From Metabacillus dongyingensis (lineage in GTDB: Bacteria; Bacillota; Bacilli; Bacillales; Bacillaceae), in assembly GCF_019933155.2 (NCBI RefSeq), contig NZ_CP082944.1:4032001-4096000 (forward strand): a stretch of 64,000 nt of DNA, written 5' to 3'. Of the stretch, positions 20,492 to 29,338 are shown piece after piece. The notes below the pieces were generated by a model. It searched no databases, was not told where the DNA came from, and worked only from the letters and a program-made list of their open reading frames with translations. The position numbers were made by a program, and so were the translations under genes. The first letter of the stretch is position 1, and each line of letters begins with the position of its first letter.

Positions 20492-21229
20492 TTATTCAAT
20501 AAAAATAAGAATTCCCAGTACAACTATTAACAAAGAAAATAAATAGACCAAGTCTTTTGCTGCTATTTTAGTTGTTTGATAATACGTTCGGTGTCTTGTA
20601 CCCGTAAATCCACGTGCTTCCATTGCTATAGCAATTCGTTCTGATTTTCGTATTCCTTGAGTAAACAGCGGTAAAGAGTACCTCATAAAAGCTTTCCAAC
20701 TATTTTTTTGCTTATAGCCTCTTACTTTATGAGCAGTCTTCATTTGGTTTAGTTCAGATTGGAATAATGGGATAAAGCGGAACCCTGCTAATAGCCCATA
20801 CGCCCATTTAGGTGAAAGTTTACATTGATGAATCAAACTCATAATGAACAAAGTTAAGTCTGTTGTAGAGGTGAATAATAATCCATACGTTACAAACCCT
20901 AACATACGTAATGCTAAAGTTAAGCCATGATTCATACTCTCTTGGGTAATATGAAACCAGGCCCATTTCCAAATTGTTTCTTGCCCTTCACCAAATGCCG
21001 CCATCATCCAAAATACAAGAATAAAAAATCCTAAATAAGGAAAAAGCCTTTTCATAAGGAATGAAATTCGCCATCCGCCTAAAAATATCCCGAGTAATAC
21101 CGCAAAAAACCATATCAATAAAGTCACTTTTGGATGTGAAATTGTCATCAATATAAACATAATTAAAAAATGGGAAAGTAATTTGCATGAAGGATTTAGA
21201 GTAGCGAGAAATGAATGGTTAGCCTTCAT
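20492..21229 (-). CDS. ykoC: YkoC: ECF transporter transmembrane (T) component
   Basis: This 245-residue EcfT-family membrane protein has about five hydrophobic segments and couples the YkoD ATPase to the YkoE substrate subunit. The C-terminal EARGFTG motif near residue 200 (MEARGFTGTRHRTY) is the conserved coupling motif of T components, and PLFTQGIRKSERIAIA precedes it. I chose ATG 21229, eight bases after AAAGGAGAG; it overlaps the ykoD end by 11 bp. It is the last gene of the riboswitch-controlled tenA-ykoEDC operon. The substrate is likely hydroxymethylpyrimidine (HMP). Confidence 0.88.
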   Translation of the reverse strand: MKANHSFLATLNPSCKLLSHFLIMFILMTISHPKVTLLIWFFAVLLGIFLGGWRISFLMKRLFPYLGFFILVFWMMAAFGEGQETIWKWAWFHITQESMNHGLTLALRMLGFVTYGLLFTSTTDLTLFIMSLIHQCKLSPKWAYGLLAGFRFIPLFQSELNQMKTAHKVRGYKQKNSWKAFMRYSLPLFTQGIRKSERIAIAMEARGFTGTRHRTYYQTTKIAAKDLVYLFSLLIVVLGILIFIE

Positions 21230-22814
21230 AAAAAATACTCTCCTTTCGTGCATGCATCAATTGGTAATGGAGCGGCGGAATTAACGCACTTTTACATAGA
21301 AGATTTTGATCAGAAAACAACCGATATGGTGTCCCTTGATAGGTCACTCTCCCTTTGTTGAAGAGAATTACTTTATCTGAAAAATCATCAACTAAATCCA
21401 TATCGTGAGTCACCATTACAATGGTTGTTCCCTGTTCCTGTCTCTCTTTCAGGCGTTTAATAAGCTCTCTGGCTGTCTTTTCATCCTGACCGAAAGTTGG
21501 TTCATCAAGTAATAATAAATTTTGATCAAACAACAACATAGTCGCTACACTTAACCGCCGTTTTTGTCCTAAACTCAATGTAAAAGGGTGAGCATTGTGA
21601 TAAGATTCCAATCCAAACTCCTGTAGTAATTGGTTCGTTTTTGTATGAATCAGCTCTTCAGGCCAATTTCTTTGTCGGCCGCCAAAGGCAATTTCATCAA
21701 ATACCGTATCCGTTATAAATTGAAGTTCTGGATTTTGAAAAACAAAGCCCGCTTTTTCATATAATTCTCGATCTGACCATTTTTTCAGTTCAGTATCTTG
21801 AAAGTGAATTTCCCCTTTTTTAATTGGCTCCAAGCGAATAAGACTTTTTAAGAAGGTGCTTTTCCCGCTTCCATTTTCACCTACAATCGAAATCCATTCC
21901 CCTTTATGGATTTTTATATTAATGTCTCTCACTATTGCCTTCTTCCTATAACCAATTTCAACATTTTCGATGCTGATAAAAATATCCTCTTTTTTGTATT
22001 CTTTGGTTTTTGAAATTGACTTCGTTTCTATCATATTTGAAAGTTTGATAGATAACGGGTGTGAGTTATTATGAACAACTTCCATCCATTTTTCCGGAAA
22101 TAATTTCGGCCTCCAAATACCAGCTTCTTTCATTTGATTATTAAAATTCAGCAGAATCTCTTTCGGCTTCCCATCCCCGATAATACTCCCGCTTTCATTT
22201 ATGATCACGACCCTATCCATCCATTCGATGCAGCCGTCTAATACATGTTCTACAAAAACCATCGTTTGGTTTGTCTTTTGCGAAATTTGATTCAATAAAT
22301 CAAATATCTCGTTCCTGCCAGCAGGGTCTAATTGGGCTGTTGGTTCATCAAAGAACAAGACTTCTGGTTCTAATGCTAATAAACAAGCTAATGCCAACCT
22401 TTGTTTCATACCACCGGATAATGTTTCAATTGGTGTTTTCTTATCTATCTTTAGCCCTGCTTTATCCATCAAGTCAGAAATCATTTTGTCCATATCGTTT
22501 CGCGGAATAGATCGGTTTTCGAGACTAAAAGCAATCTCCTCACCCACATGAAGCATACAAAATTGAGAATCAGGATCTTGAAACATAACGCCGGCATCTT
22601 TCCTGAGGAATACTTCACCACTCACTTCTGCCTCAATATGCTCAGGGATAATACCTGCAAGAGCGGAAATCAAAGTAGATTTCCCACTCCCGCTAGGCCC
22701 TAGTATTAATACTTTCTCACCTTTATTTATTGATAATGTGATATTGCTGAGTATTTTTTCAGAACGATTATAAAAGCGAATAGATAGATCCTTACATCCC
22801 AGAAACATTTCCAT
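21219..22814 (-). CDS. ykoD: YkoD: duplicated ECF transporter ATPase
   Basis: This 531-residue protein carries two ABC ATPase domains in one chain. Domain 1 has Walker A GPSGSGKST (about residues 39-47) and signature LSGGMKQR near 129. Domain 2 has GENGSGKST near 309 and LSLGQKRR near 410, followed by LLLLDEPTFGQD. It supplies ATP hydrolysis for the YkoE/YkoC module, as in B. subtilis ykoFEDC. The second-domain signature reads LSLGQ rather than LSGGQ, a common ECF variant. Its start overlaps the end of ykoE by 23 bp, with AAGGGAA as ribosome binding site. Confidence 0.9.
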   Translation of the reverse strand: MEMFLGCKDLSIRFYNRSEKILSNITLSINKGEKVLILGPSGSGKSTLISALAGIIPEHIEAEVSGEVFLRKDAGVMFQDPDSQFCMLHVGEEIAFSLENRSIPRNDMDKMISDLMDKAGLKIDKKTPIETLSGGMKQRLALACLLALEPEVLFFDEPTAQLDPAGRNEIFDLLNQISQKTNQTMVFVEHVLDGCIEWMDRVVIINESGSIIGDGKPKEILLNFNNQMKEAGIWRPKLFPEKWMEVVHNNSHPLSIKLSNMIETKSISKTKEYKKEDIFISIENVEIGYRKKAIVRDINIKIHKGEWISIVGENGSGKSTFLKSLIRLEPIKKGEIHFQDTELKKWSDRELYEKAGFVFQNPELQFITDTVFDEIAFGGRQRNWPEELIHTKTNQLLQEFGLESYHNAHPFTLSLGQKRRLSVATMLLFDQNLLLLDEPTFGQDEKTARELIKRLKERQEQGTTIVMVTHDMDLVDDFSDKVILFNKGRVTYQGTPYRLFSDQNLLCKSALIPPLHYQLMHARKESIFYEG

Positions 22815-23388
22815 TTAAGTGTTCCCTTTTCCTTTTTTCCTTCATAATTTCATATTGTTCTAAAACACCTGTTTTTGCCAGTGAGTCCACGACTGCTTTC
22901 GCTAACCAGCCACCGAGAATCATTCCGCTTATCACATGAATTACTAACGTAACAAAAAATACTTCTGTCGTGTAATATCCAAAACCGTTGGCGATTAAGT
23001 TATAGATCATGCTTCCAACCGCTGCAAGAGCCCCAGACAGCATTAATGTAAACAGGTTGTAGCGTTTATATCTGAATATCGCGAATGCGATTTCTGAACC
23101 AATACCTTGAAAGACGCCAATTAAAAGGGCCGATAGACCAAAATGACTTCCTGTTAATAACTCTACTGCTGCCGCTGCAACCTCTGCAATAAGCGCCGCA
23201 CCCGGTTTTCGGATAATATACGCTACTATTGGACTGGCAATCACCCAAATCCCAAACATAAATCCTGCGCCCACCGGCCCCACAATAGCGGAAATCGGAA
23301 TCCAAAGAGTAGACCATCCTAAATAAATAACTCCACAAGCCACCGCTAGAATGACAGCAAGAACTACTTCTTTCATCTTCCAGCTCAT
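22792..23388 (-). CDS. ykoE: YkoE: ECF transporter S component for HMP
   Basis: This 198-residue membrane protein of the YkoE family is the substrate-specificity subunit predicted to bind the thiamin pyrimidine HMP. It has about six hydrophobic segments. Family features include the early VIYLGWSTLWIP stretch, GPVGAGFMFGIWVIASPIVAYIIRKPG around residues 39-65, and ELLTGSHFG near 79. ATG 23388 overlaps the tenA stop as TGATG, with GGAGGT upstream, showing translational coupling. Confidence 0.9.
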   Translation of the reverse strand: MSWKMKEVVLAVILAVACGVIYLGWSTLWIPISAIVGPVGAGFMFGIWVIASPIVAYIIRKPGAALIAEVAAAAVELLTGSHFGLSALLIGVFQGIGSEIAFAIFRYKRYNLFTLMLSGALAAVGSMIYNLIANGFGYYTTEVFFVTLVIHVISGMILGGWLAKAVVDSLAKTGVLEQYEIMKEKRKREHLNGNVSGM

Positions 23389-24071
23389 CACTTAACTACC
23401 TCCATTTTCACAGGCCATTCTTCGAGTTTATAGGCCATATCCCAAAACATATATTCAAGCTGACAACTTATTAAAAAATGTTCTTTCATCTTTTCTTTTT
23501 CTCTCTCTGTTGCTTCCTTTGCCCACTCATCTATCCGGTCACAAAATTTGGTTGTAATCGAATCTGTACGATTCCCATAAAAATTTATCCAATCATAAAA
23601 TGGATGAGAGCGGTCTGGATTAACTTCATTTAATATTCTTTTCCCAATCTCCCAATATGTCCACGGACATGGTAATAAGACAGCTAAAATTTCCCCTAGT
23701 GTTCCTTCGTGTGCAACTGTAAGCATATGACGTATGTAATGATGGGAAGATGGTGATAACGGATACCCTTGTAATACTTCATATGGAACTCCCGCTACTT
23801 GACAAAAGTTATTATGCGGGTGGATTTCACTTTTTAATATAAATGAAATTTGCTGATTAAACATATCCATATCTTCACGATTCTCACACTTCGAGACCGC
23901 TATTCCATAGATTCTGATAAAGGAACTCAAATATTCAAAGTCCTGTTTAACATAATGAATTAATTGTTCCTTTTTTAATTCCCCATTGGCAATTCCTTGG
24001 ACAAAAGGATGTTCGAAAATCGCATGAAAGATAGGATTTGCTTCTTTTCTTAGTTCTGCTGAAAAACTCAT
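23388..24071 (-). CDS. tenA: TenA: aminopyrimidine aminohydrolase (thiaminase II)
   Basis: This 227-residue cytoplasmic enzyme hydrolyses aminopyrimidine products of thiamin decay to HMP. The family's QDFEYLSSFIRIYG lies near residues 44-57 (active-site Asp/Tyr region), and LPCPWTYWEIG near 137 carries the conserved CPW with catalytic Cys. The C-terminal EYMFWDMAYKLEEWP near 210 supplies the conserved Glu. ATG 24071 follows AAGGGGGC. It is first in the operon behind a TPP riboswitch, so salvage enzyme and importer are co-regulated. Confidence 0.93.
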   Translation of the reverse strand: MSFSAELRKEANPIFHAIFEHPFVQGIANGELKKEQLIHYVKQDFEYLSSFIRIYGIAVSKCENREDMDMFNQQISFILKSEIHPHNNFCQVAGVPYEVLQGYPLSPSSHHYIRHMLTVAHEGTLGEILAVLLPCPWTYWEIGKRILNEVNPDRSHPFYDWINFYGNRTDSITTKFCDRIDEWAKEATEREKEKMKEHFLISCQLEYMFWDMAYKLEEWPVKMEVVK

Positions 24072-24139
24072 ATATTTAGCCCCCTTATTGGTTATAACGG
24101 GAAGACACTATAGGGAGCGGCTACTATAAGTTAAATACG

Positions 24140-24166
24140 AAAAAACCGCTCCAAAAATGGAGCGGC
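24140..24166 (-). terminator. Riboswitch-controlled terminator before tenA
   Basis: On the minus strand CCGCTCC-N6-GGAGCGG is followed by TTTTTTCG. It lies between the TPP aptamer and tenA. Confidence 0.85.
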
Positions 24167-24192
24167 AGAATAATTGTATATATTCATACACG

Positions 24193-24285
24193 GACTCCAC
24201 TTTCCTACGCTAGTATGAACTAGATCAGGTTCAAAGGGTCCAGGATAACTCCTGTCTCAGCCATAAAATGGCTCCCCTAGTGGTC
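24193..24285 (-). promoter_or_regulatory. TPP riboswitch upstream of tenA-ykoEDC
   Basis: The reverse complement shows P1 CCAC/GTGG, GGGGAGCC, GGCTGAGAC, GGACCCTTTGAACCTGATC, then CGTAGGAAAG. These are the conserved THI-box elements in order. It is the third TPP riboswitch in the window. Confidence 0.93.
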
Positions 24286-24305
24286 TTCCTATTAATTTAA
24301 TATTT

Positions 24306-24334
24306 ACTGTACACATGCTTTCTATTAAAGTCAA
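24306..24334 (-). promoter_or_regulatory. Sigma-A promoter of tenA-ykoEDC
   Basis: On the minus strand, TTGACT-N17-TACAGT lies 20 bp upstream of the TPP aptamer. Confidence 0.7.
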
Positions 24335-24860
24335 TCAATTTATAATTACAGGATTAGTATGAAACTTTGTTAACTCCATTTGTTAAAGAGCCCTGAAGTT
24401 ATGATTAGAAGTTTCGGGATAATGAGACACCTTTAATAAGAATCATTTCAAAATCTCCATAAATCCCACAAGAAATTCTTCGATTAATTGGCCTCAATAT
24501 AATTAAAGAGCGCAATTCTAGCTGTATATTTGCAGCTGACATCAGATTTTACAGCAATCAAAAAGTGCAGTTCTCACTGCTCTCAACATTGATGGCAGAA
24601 TCTTTACGTGCTTACCTTTTAGTTTTCCTTCGGCAGGAATCAATTTATTATCCACCGTACCACTTTGATTCCATCAGAAATGATCCTGACTCTTTTTTCT
24701 GGAACTTGCATAAAATGACATAGGTAATGTGATTAACTAAAATGGAACTGAAGATGAAAAAAAGATGATCCCAAGATTACTGTATACCAATAAAAGCTTT
24801 TGTTTTAGAGTTTCATGGATATGCTATAGTATAAGGAATAATATAGAGTGGTGATGAACG
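24335..24860. other. Intergenic region with a possible gene remnant
   Basis: A plus-strand frame of about 86 codons runs to a stop near 24722 without a usable start or ribosome binding site. Its end reads plausibly (YYPPYHFDSIRNDPDSFFW), so it may be the tail of a decayed gene, but I cannot assign it. TATAGT-like boxes near 24825 probably belong to the rpiR promoter. Nothing else is supported. Confidence 0.3.
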
Positions 24861-25622
24861 ATGAAAACATTCTTAAAGCGATTATCTCAACGCAGAGATC
24901 AATTAAGCCAGTTAGAGAAACAGGTATTAGACTATATTTTAATAAACCCGAATTTCGTTGTTCAGTCCAATGTGAATGATCTTGCCAAAGAATTATTTGT
25001 ATCAACCGCAACGATTAGCAGAACTTGTAAACAGTTAGGCTACGAGGGATTCCAAGATTTAAAATACACGTTAAGTAAATATGTTGATCATGATAAAGAT
25101 GATGAAAATATTATTTCTTCTAATACGATATTGACTCAAATAGATCGAGTAAAAAAAGAAATGGAGCAAACCTTACAGAATCTCAATGAAGAAAAGATTC
25201 AAAAAGCTGCAGCGTATATTAAAGAAAGTAATTATGTTGAGTTTTTTGGGGTTGGGGCATCACTTCCAACTTGTGTGGAAGCTGCTAGAAAGCTTACCTT
25301 TTCAGGAAGAATCTGCAGTGCACGTGAAGATTGGGATGAACTAAGATGCGTGGCCAATAGTTTATCTGAAAATGATTTAGCCATTTTAGTATCATATAGT
25401 GGAGAAACATTACATATACTAGAGTTTGCAAATATATTAAAAGAGAAGAACGTAAAGACAATAGCCGTCGTTGGCCGACGGAATAGCCGGTTGGAACAAG
25501 AAGTTGATCTCACTTTTCATGCACATATTACAAACGGATATTATGGCGAATTAGATATGAGTTCGAGATTTCCGTTAAGCATTATTTTGGATTTCATTAT
25601 CCTGACGTATATGAATCATTAG
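24861..25622 (+). CDS. RpiR/MurR-family transcriptional regulator
   Basis: This 253-residue regulator has an N-terminal HTH_6 domain (residues 1-75, with VNDLAKELFVSTATISRTCKQLGY as the recognition region). Its C-terminal SIS sugar-phosphate-binding domain (about 105-245) includes FFGVGASLPTC and LVSYSGETLHI. Family members sense phosphorylated sugars. It sits upstream of and in the same direction as the PTS EIICB-C-S lyase-RidA operon and is separated from it by a terminator, so it probably controls that operon. The SIS ligand is unknown but would fit a PTS-phosphorylated substrate. Confidence 0.87.
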   Translation: MKTFLKRLSQRRDQLSQLEKQVLDYILINPNFVVQSNVNDLAKELFVSTATISRTCKQLGYEGFQDLKYTLSKYVDHDKDDENIISSNTILTQIDRVKKEMEQTLQNLNEEKIQKAAAYIKESNYVEFFGVGASLPTCVEAARKLTFSGRICSAREDWDELRCVANSLSENDLAILVSYSGETLHILEFANILKEKNVKTIAVVGRRNSRLEQEVDLTFHAHITNGYYGELDMSSRFPLSIILDFIILTYMNH

Positions 25623-25627
25623 TACTA

Positions 25628-25661
25628 AGAAGTTTCTAGTAAATACTAGAAACTTTTTTTT
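25628..25661 (+). terminator. Terminator after the RpiR regulator
   Basis: AGTTTCTAGT-AAAT-ACTAGAAACT perfect hairpin followed by TTTTTTT. Confidence 0.88.
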
Positions 25662-25787
25662 ATGAAGGCAAAGGGAACGAAACTTAAAACTTCAATAAAA
25701 GAAACCCTTTCAGACTTAATTTTTGAGGTGAGGTAAAGAATATGAGCGGGATTTCAGAACTTCTATACTCTTTTTGTATGTAAGCTC

Positions 25788-25804
25788 GTTACAAAAAAAG
25801 TAAC
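25788..25804 (+). promoter_or_regulatory. Inverted repeat, candidate RpiR operator
   Basis: GTTAC-AAAAAAA-GTAAC is a perfect 5-bp inverted repeat with a 7-bp spacer, 16 bp upstream of a cre-like site and 128 bp before the PTS gene. Binding by the adjacent RpiR protein is inference. Confidence 0.4.
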
Positions 25805-25819
25805 TGTGTACAACAAACA

Positions 25820-25833
25820 TGAAAGCGATTGCA
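25820..25833 (+). promoter_or_regulatory. cre site upstream of the PTS-C-S lyase operon
   Basis: TGAAAGCGATTGCA matches the CcpA consensus TGWAANCGNTNWCA at all but one position. It lies in the leader region, where CcpA binding would repress transcription when preferred sugars are present. Confidence 0.65.
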
Positions 25834-25931
25834 ACACAGTACTAATAAAGCTATGCTATACCCGTAAGTTGATAGAAAACTTACATGAGCAGCTTGCTCG
25901 CAACCTGACGTTGGAAAAAGGAGAGTCCAGT

Positions 25932-27491
25932 ATGAAAAAGAAAAGCATGAAATCGAATTTTTGGGAGTTTTTTCAAGGCTTAGGGAAAACTTTTATGCTA
26001 CCTGTGGCACTGTTAGCATTCATGGGATTAATGTTAGGGGTCGGAAGTGCATTTACAAGTCCAACTACGATTGAAACCATCCCCTTTTTAGGAAATCCTA
26101 TTTTACAAATACTCTTTAGTTTTATGTCTACAATCGGCGGTTTTGCATTCACCTACTTACCAGTATTATTCGCAATGGCCATTCCATTGGGACTTGTAAG
26201 GTATGAAAAAGGTGTAGCTGCTTTTTCTGGATTTATCGGTTATGTGATCATGCATTTATCTATTAACTTTTATTTAACTGAAACCAATCAGCTTGCTGAA
26301 GCAGAAAAGTTGCGCGAGGCTGGACAAGGAATGGTAATGGGAATTCAAACCTTAGAAATGGGAGTCCTCGGCGGGATTATTGTTGGGGTTATCGTTTATC
26401 TCCTGCACAATAAGTTTTACGATATCCAGCTGCCAGACGCATTTGCATTTTTTGGAGGAGCACGCTTTGTTCCAATTATTACTTCTTTGACATTGGCGGT
26501 TGTTGGGATTCTGCTTCCGATCATTTGGCCAATATTTGCACTTGGAATTGCAGGAGTAGGGTCAATCATTCAACAATCAGGCGCATTCGGCCCATTTTTA
26601 TTTGGTGCCGGGGAGAGATTGCTGCTTCCGTTTGGATTACACCATATTCTTGTAGCGATGATTCGTTTTACAGAAGCAGGCGGTACGCAAATTGTTGATG
26701 GTCAAACGATATCCGGTGCATTAAATATTTTCTATGCTCAGTTAAAAAGTGGAGAAGCAATTAGTCCTTCCGTAACAGCCTTTTTATCTCAAGGTAAAAT
26801 GCCATCATTTATGTTTGGATTACCAGCAGTTGCATTAGCGATCTATCATACTGCCCGGCCTGAGAATCGCAAGAAAATTAAAGGGCTATTAATTTCTGGT
26901 GTTCTTGCTGCTTTTGTAACCGGAATTACAGAACCTATTGAATTTTTATTCTTGTTCGTTTCACCAGTGTTATATGGAATTCATGTAGTCCTGACAGGAT
27001 TAGGATTTATGGTTATGTCTTTGCTTGGAGTGGTTATCGGCAACACGGATGGCGGTGTATTAGACTTTTTAATCTTCGGGATATTACAAGGCACCTATAC
27101 TAAATGGTATCTCGTACTCGCAGTAGGGATCGTGTGGTTTGCTGTTTATTACACAGTGTTCCGGTACGCAATTGCAAAATTCAATTTGAAAACTCCTGGA
27201 CGTGAAGAAGCAACCGAAGAAATTAGTGAAGAAATCATTACTAATAAGAAAAAAGGGAAATATGATGCAGATCGAATTTTAAGTGCGTTAGGCGGAAAAG
27301 AAAATATTGAGTCATTAGATAACTGTATTACTCGTTTACGTCTTGTCGTGAAAGATATGGATAAAGTAAATCAACCCGTCTTAAAAGAGTGTGGAGCACT
27401 TGGTGTTGTTGTACTTGATGAACATAATGTACAGGTTATTATAGGAACACAAGTAGCATCTGTTAAAACACAATTGGATAAATTAGCATAA
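25932..27491 (+). CDS. PTS transporter EIICB component, MalX-like
   Basis: This 519-residue protein has a membrane EIIC domain with about ten hydrophobic segments (residues 10-420; GITEPIEFLFLFVSP near 340 is the conserved EIIC motif). A cytoplasmic EIIB domain follows (about 440-519) with phosphorylation-site Cys in NCITRLRLVV near 459. No EIIA domain is present, so a shared glucose-type EIIA must donate phosphate. It most resembles the glucose/maltose MalX group; the substrate is unknown. I chose ATG 25932, six bases after AAAAAGGAGAG; the longer in-frame extension to 25806 has no such site. Confidence 0.85.
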   Translation: MKKKSMKSNFWEFFQGLGKTFMLPVALLAFMGLMLGVGSAFTSPTTIETIPFLGNPILQILFSFMSTIGGFAFTYLPVLFAMAIPLGLVRYEKGVAAFSGFIGYVIMHLSINFYLTETNQLAEAEKLREAGQGMVMGIQTLEMGVLGGIIVGVIVYLLHNKFYDIQLPDAFAFFGGARFVPIITSLTLAVVGILLPIIWPIFALGIAGVGSIIQQSGAFGPFLFGAGERLLLPFGLHHILVAMIRFTEAGGTQIVDGQTISGALNIFYAQLKSGEAISPSVTAFLSQGKMPSFMFGLPAVALAIYHTARPENRKKIKGLLISGVLAAFVTGITEPIEFLFLFVSPVLYGIHVVLTGLGFMVMSLLGVVIGNTDGGVLDFLIFGILQGTYTKWYLVLAVGIVWFAVYYTVFRYAIAKFNLKTPGREEATEEISEEIITNKKKGKYDADRILSALGGKENIESLDNCITRLRLVVKDMDKVNQPVLKECGALGVVVLDEHNVQVIIGTQVASVKTQLDKLA

Positions 27492-27509
27492 AGATGAGGT
27501 TTGATTAAA

Positions 27510-28703
27510 ATGAACTATTCATTTGATGAAGTAGTAAATAGATTAGGTACCTATTGTACTCAATGGGACTATATTGAAGATCGATTTGGAGAAAAGGACC
27601 TTTTGCCATTCTCTATATCAGATACAGATTTTCTATGCCCGCCCGAAATACTAACTGCAATAAAAAAGCGTGTAGACCATGGGATTTTTGGATATACGAG
27701 ATGGAATCATCTAGAGTTTAAAGGTGCAATTCAACAATGGTACCTGAAGAGATTTTCTACATCAATTAAAGAGGATTGGATTATATATAGTCCTACAGTT
27801 ATTTATACGATTTCAAAGCTGATCGAACACATGACAGAAGAGGGGGATCATGTCGTTGTCCAAACTCCGGCGTATGATGCTTTCTTTAAACTAGTAGAAG
27901 AAAATAAGCGGTTTTTTTCTGGGAACAAGCTGCTTTATGAAAATAGCTCTTACTTCATTGATTTTCAGGATTTAGAGAAAAAACTTGCTCATCCTCGTGC
28001 AAAAGTTTTTCTATTATGCAGTCCTCATAATCCGACTGGACGTGTATGGTCAAAAATAGAATTAAAAAAAATGATTGCTCTATGCAAGAAATATCAGGTT
28101 TATGTTATTTCCGATGAGATTCATATGGATATTGTAAGCAGGCCTAATGTGCATATTCCAATTGTAAATGCTGCAGAAAATCTAGATCATGTGTGTATCT
28201 GTACGTCAGCCAGCAAAACATTCAATACACCTGGATTAGGAGGATCCTATGCGATTATACCTAATCAAGAATTAAAGGAGCGTTTCCTCATAACCTTGAA
28301 GAATATAGATGGACTTTCTTCCACAAGTACTCTAGGTGCAATTGGATTAATGACTGCTTATCTTGACGGTGGTCAATGGGTGGATGAATTAAACGCTTAT
28401 ATTGAAAAAAACATGGAACTAGTGAAGGGATTTCTTGATACCCATATCCCTTCTGCCCATTTAGAAATTCCTGATTCAACCTATTTAGCATGGATTGACA
28501 TATCTAGGCTGCCATATACTGATGAACAACTGCAAGATGCACTGATTCATCATGGTAAAGTAGCCATAATGCCGGGGGAGATGTACGGAAAAGATGGAAA
28601 AGGATTCTTGCGTATGAATGTGGGATGCCCCTCTTCAAAAGTAATCGATGGATTACAGAGATTTAAAAAAGCTTTAGATTATCTTGAAAATAAATATAAA
28701 TAA
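27510..28703 (+). CDS. MalY/PatB-family PLP-dependent C-S lyase
   Basis: This 397-residue fold-type I PLP enzyme is predicted to cleave the C-S bond of cysteine conjugates or cystathionine to a thiol, pyruvate and ammonia. ADTDF-like ISDTDFLCPPEI lies near residues 35-46, SPHNPTGRVWS near 172 and SDEIHMDIV near 204. The PLP lysine is in SASKTFNTPG near 235, and the C-terminal RMNVGCP near 370 binds the carboxylate. It starts 18 bp after the PTS gene, with GAGG ten bases before ATG 27510. The same pairing occurs as malX-malY in E. coli. Confidence 0.88.
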   Translation: MNYSFDEVVNRLGTYCTQWDYIEDRFGEKDLLPFSISDTDFLCPPEILTAIKKRVDHGIFGYTRWNHLEFKGAIQQWYLKRFSTSIKEDWIIYSPTVIYTISKLIEHMTEEGDHVVVQTPAYDAFFKLVEENKRFFSGNKLLYENSSYFIDFQDLEKKLAHPRAKVFLLCSPHNPTGRVWSKIELKKMIALCKKYQVYVISDEIHMDIVSRPNVHIPIVNAAENLDHVCICTSASKTFNTPGLGGSYAIIPNQELKERFLITLKNIDGLSSTSTLGAIGLMTAYLDGGQWVDELNAYIEKNMELVKGFLDTHIPSAHLEIPDSTYLAWIDISRLPYTDEQLQDALIHHGKVAIMPGEMYGKDGKGFLRMNVGCPSSKVIDGLQRFKKALDYLENKYK

Positions 28704-28727
28704 TTACCTTTAAGAGGAGAATGAAGC

Positions 28728-29114
28728 GTGTTAACAACAATTTTCACTAAAGAAGCACCAGCAGCAATTGGACCTTACTCTCAAGCAATAAAGTTAGATA
28801 AATTACTCTTTACTTCAGGCCAAATCCCAGTTAATCCTAATACAGGAGAAGTAGTAGATGGAGAGGTTACTGAGCAAGCACATCAAGTCATGAAAAATGT
28901 ACAAGCTGTTTTAGAAGAAGGCAATGCTTCGTTTAATACTGTGATTAAAACGACTTGTTTTATAACGAATATGGCTGATTTTGCAGACTTCAACAGTGTG
29001 TATGAGCAATACTTCACTGAGAATAAGCCGGCACGTTCTTGTGTAGCAGTTAAAGAGCTGCCTAAAGGTGTATTATGTGAAGTCGAAGTTATTGCTTTGG
29101 CGGAAGACAACTGA
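28728..29114 (+). CDS. ridA: RidA-family 2-aminoacrylate/imine deaminase
   Basis: This 128-residue trimeric RidA/YER057c/UK114 protein hydrolyses reactive enamines and imines such as 2-aminoacrylate to ketoacid and ammonia. It has the conserved N-terminal AAIGPYSQAI near residue 14, FTSGQIPVNP near 28, and the ARSCVAVKELPKGVLCEVEVIA end near residues 102-123, including the active-site Arg (103) and Glu (118). It begins at GTG 28728 behind GAGGAG, 24 bp after the C-S lyase. Its chemistry fits, because C-S lyases release 2-aminoacrylate, so it probably protects against or completes that reaction. Confidence 0.92.
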   Translation: MLTTIFTKEAPAAIGPYSQAIKLDKLLFTSGQIPVNPNTGEVVDGEVTEQAHQVMKNVQAVLEEGNASFNTVIKTTCFITNMADFADFNSVYEQYFTENKPARSCVAVKELPKGVLCEVEVIALAEDN

Positions 29115-29180
29115 CATCAGATCTTTGCTCCATCCAATGAAGGTAAAGGTTACTTCATATATGGAATGCATAATGAAGTA

Positions 29181-29222
29181 GGTGTAAGCGAAGTTGTTCA
29201 GGCTTCGCTTACACCCCTTTTA
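29181..29222 (+). terminator. Terminator of the PTS-C-S lyase-ridA operon
   Basis: GGTGTAAGCGAAG / CTTCGCTTACACC perfect 13-bp stem followed by CCTTTT. Confidence 0.85.
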
Positions 29223-29285
29223 CTAAAGAGAATAAGAATTACGCCCTTTAATGGCAATATATTAGATTTAAAATAGGTATTTTTA

Positions 29286-29314
29286 TTGACAAAAAAATTT
29301 ATTTATGCTATAAT
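29286..29314 (+). promoter_or_regulatory. Consensus sigma-A promoter of the methyltransferase gene
   Basis: TTGACA-N17-TATAAT, a perfect match to the housekeeping consensus in both boxes and in spacing. It predicts strong constitutive initiation near 29321. Confidence 0.88.
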
Positions 29315-29338
29315 TTACCTTTTAAAAATTCCTGTGTA

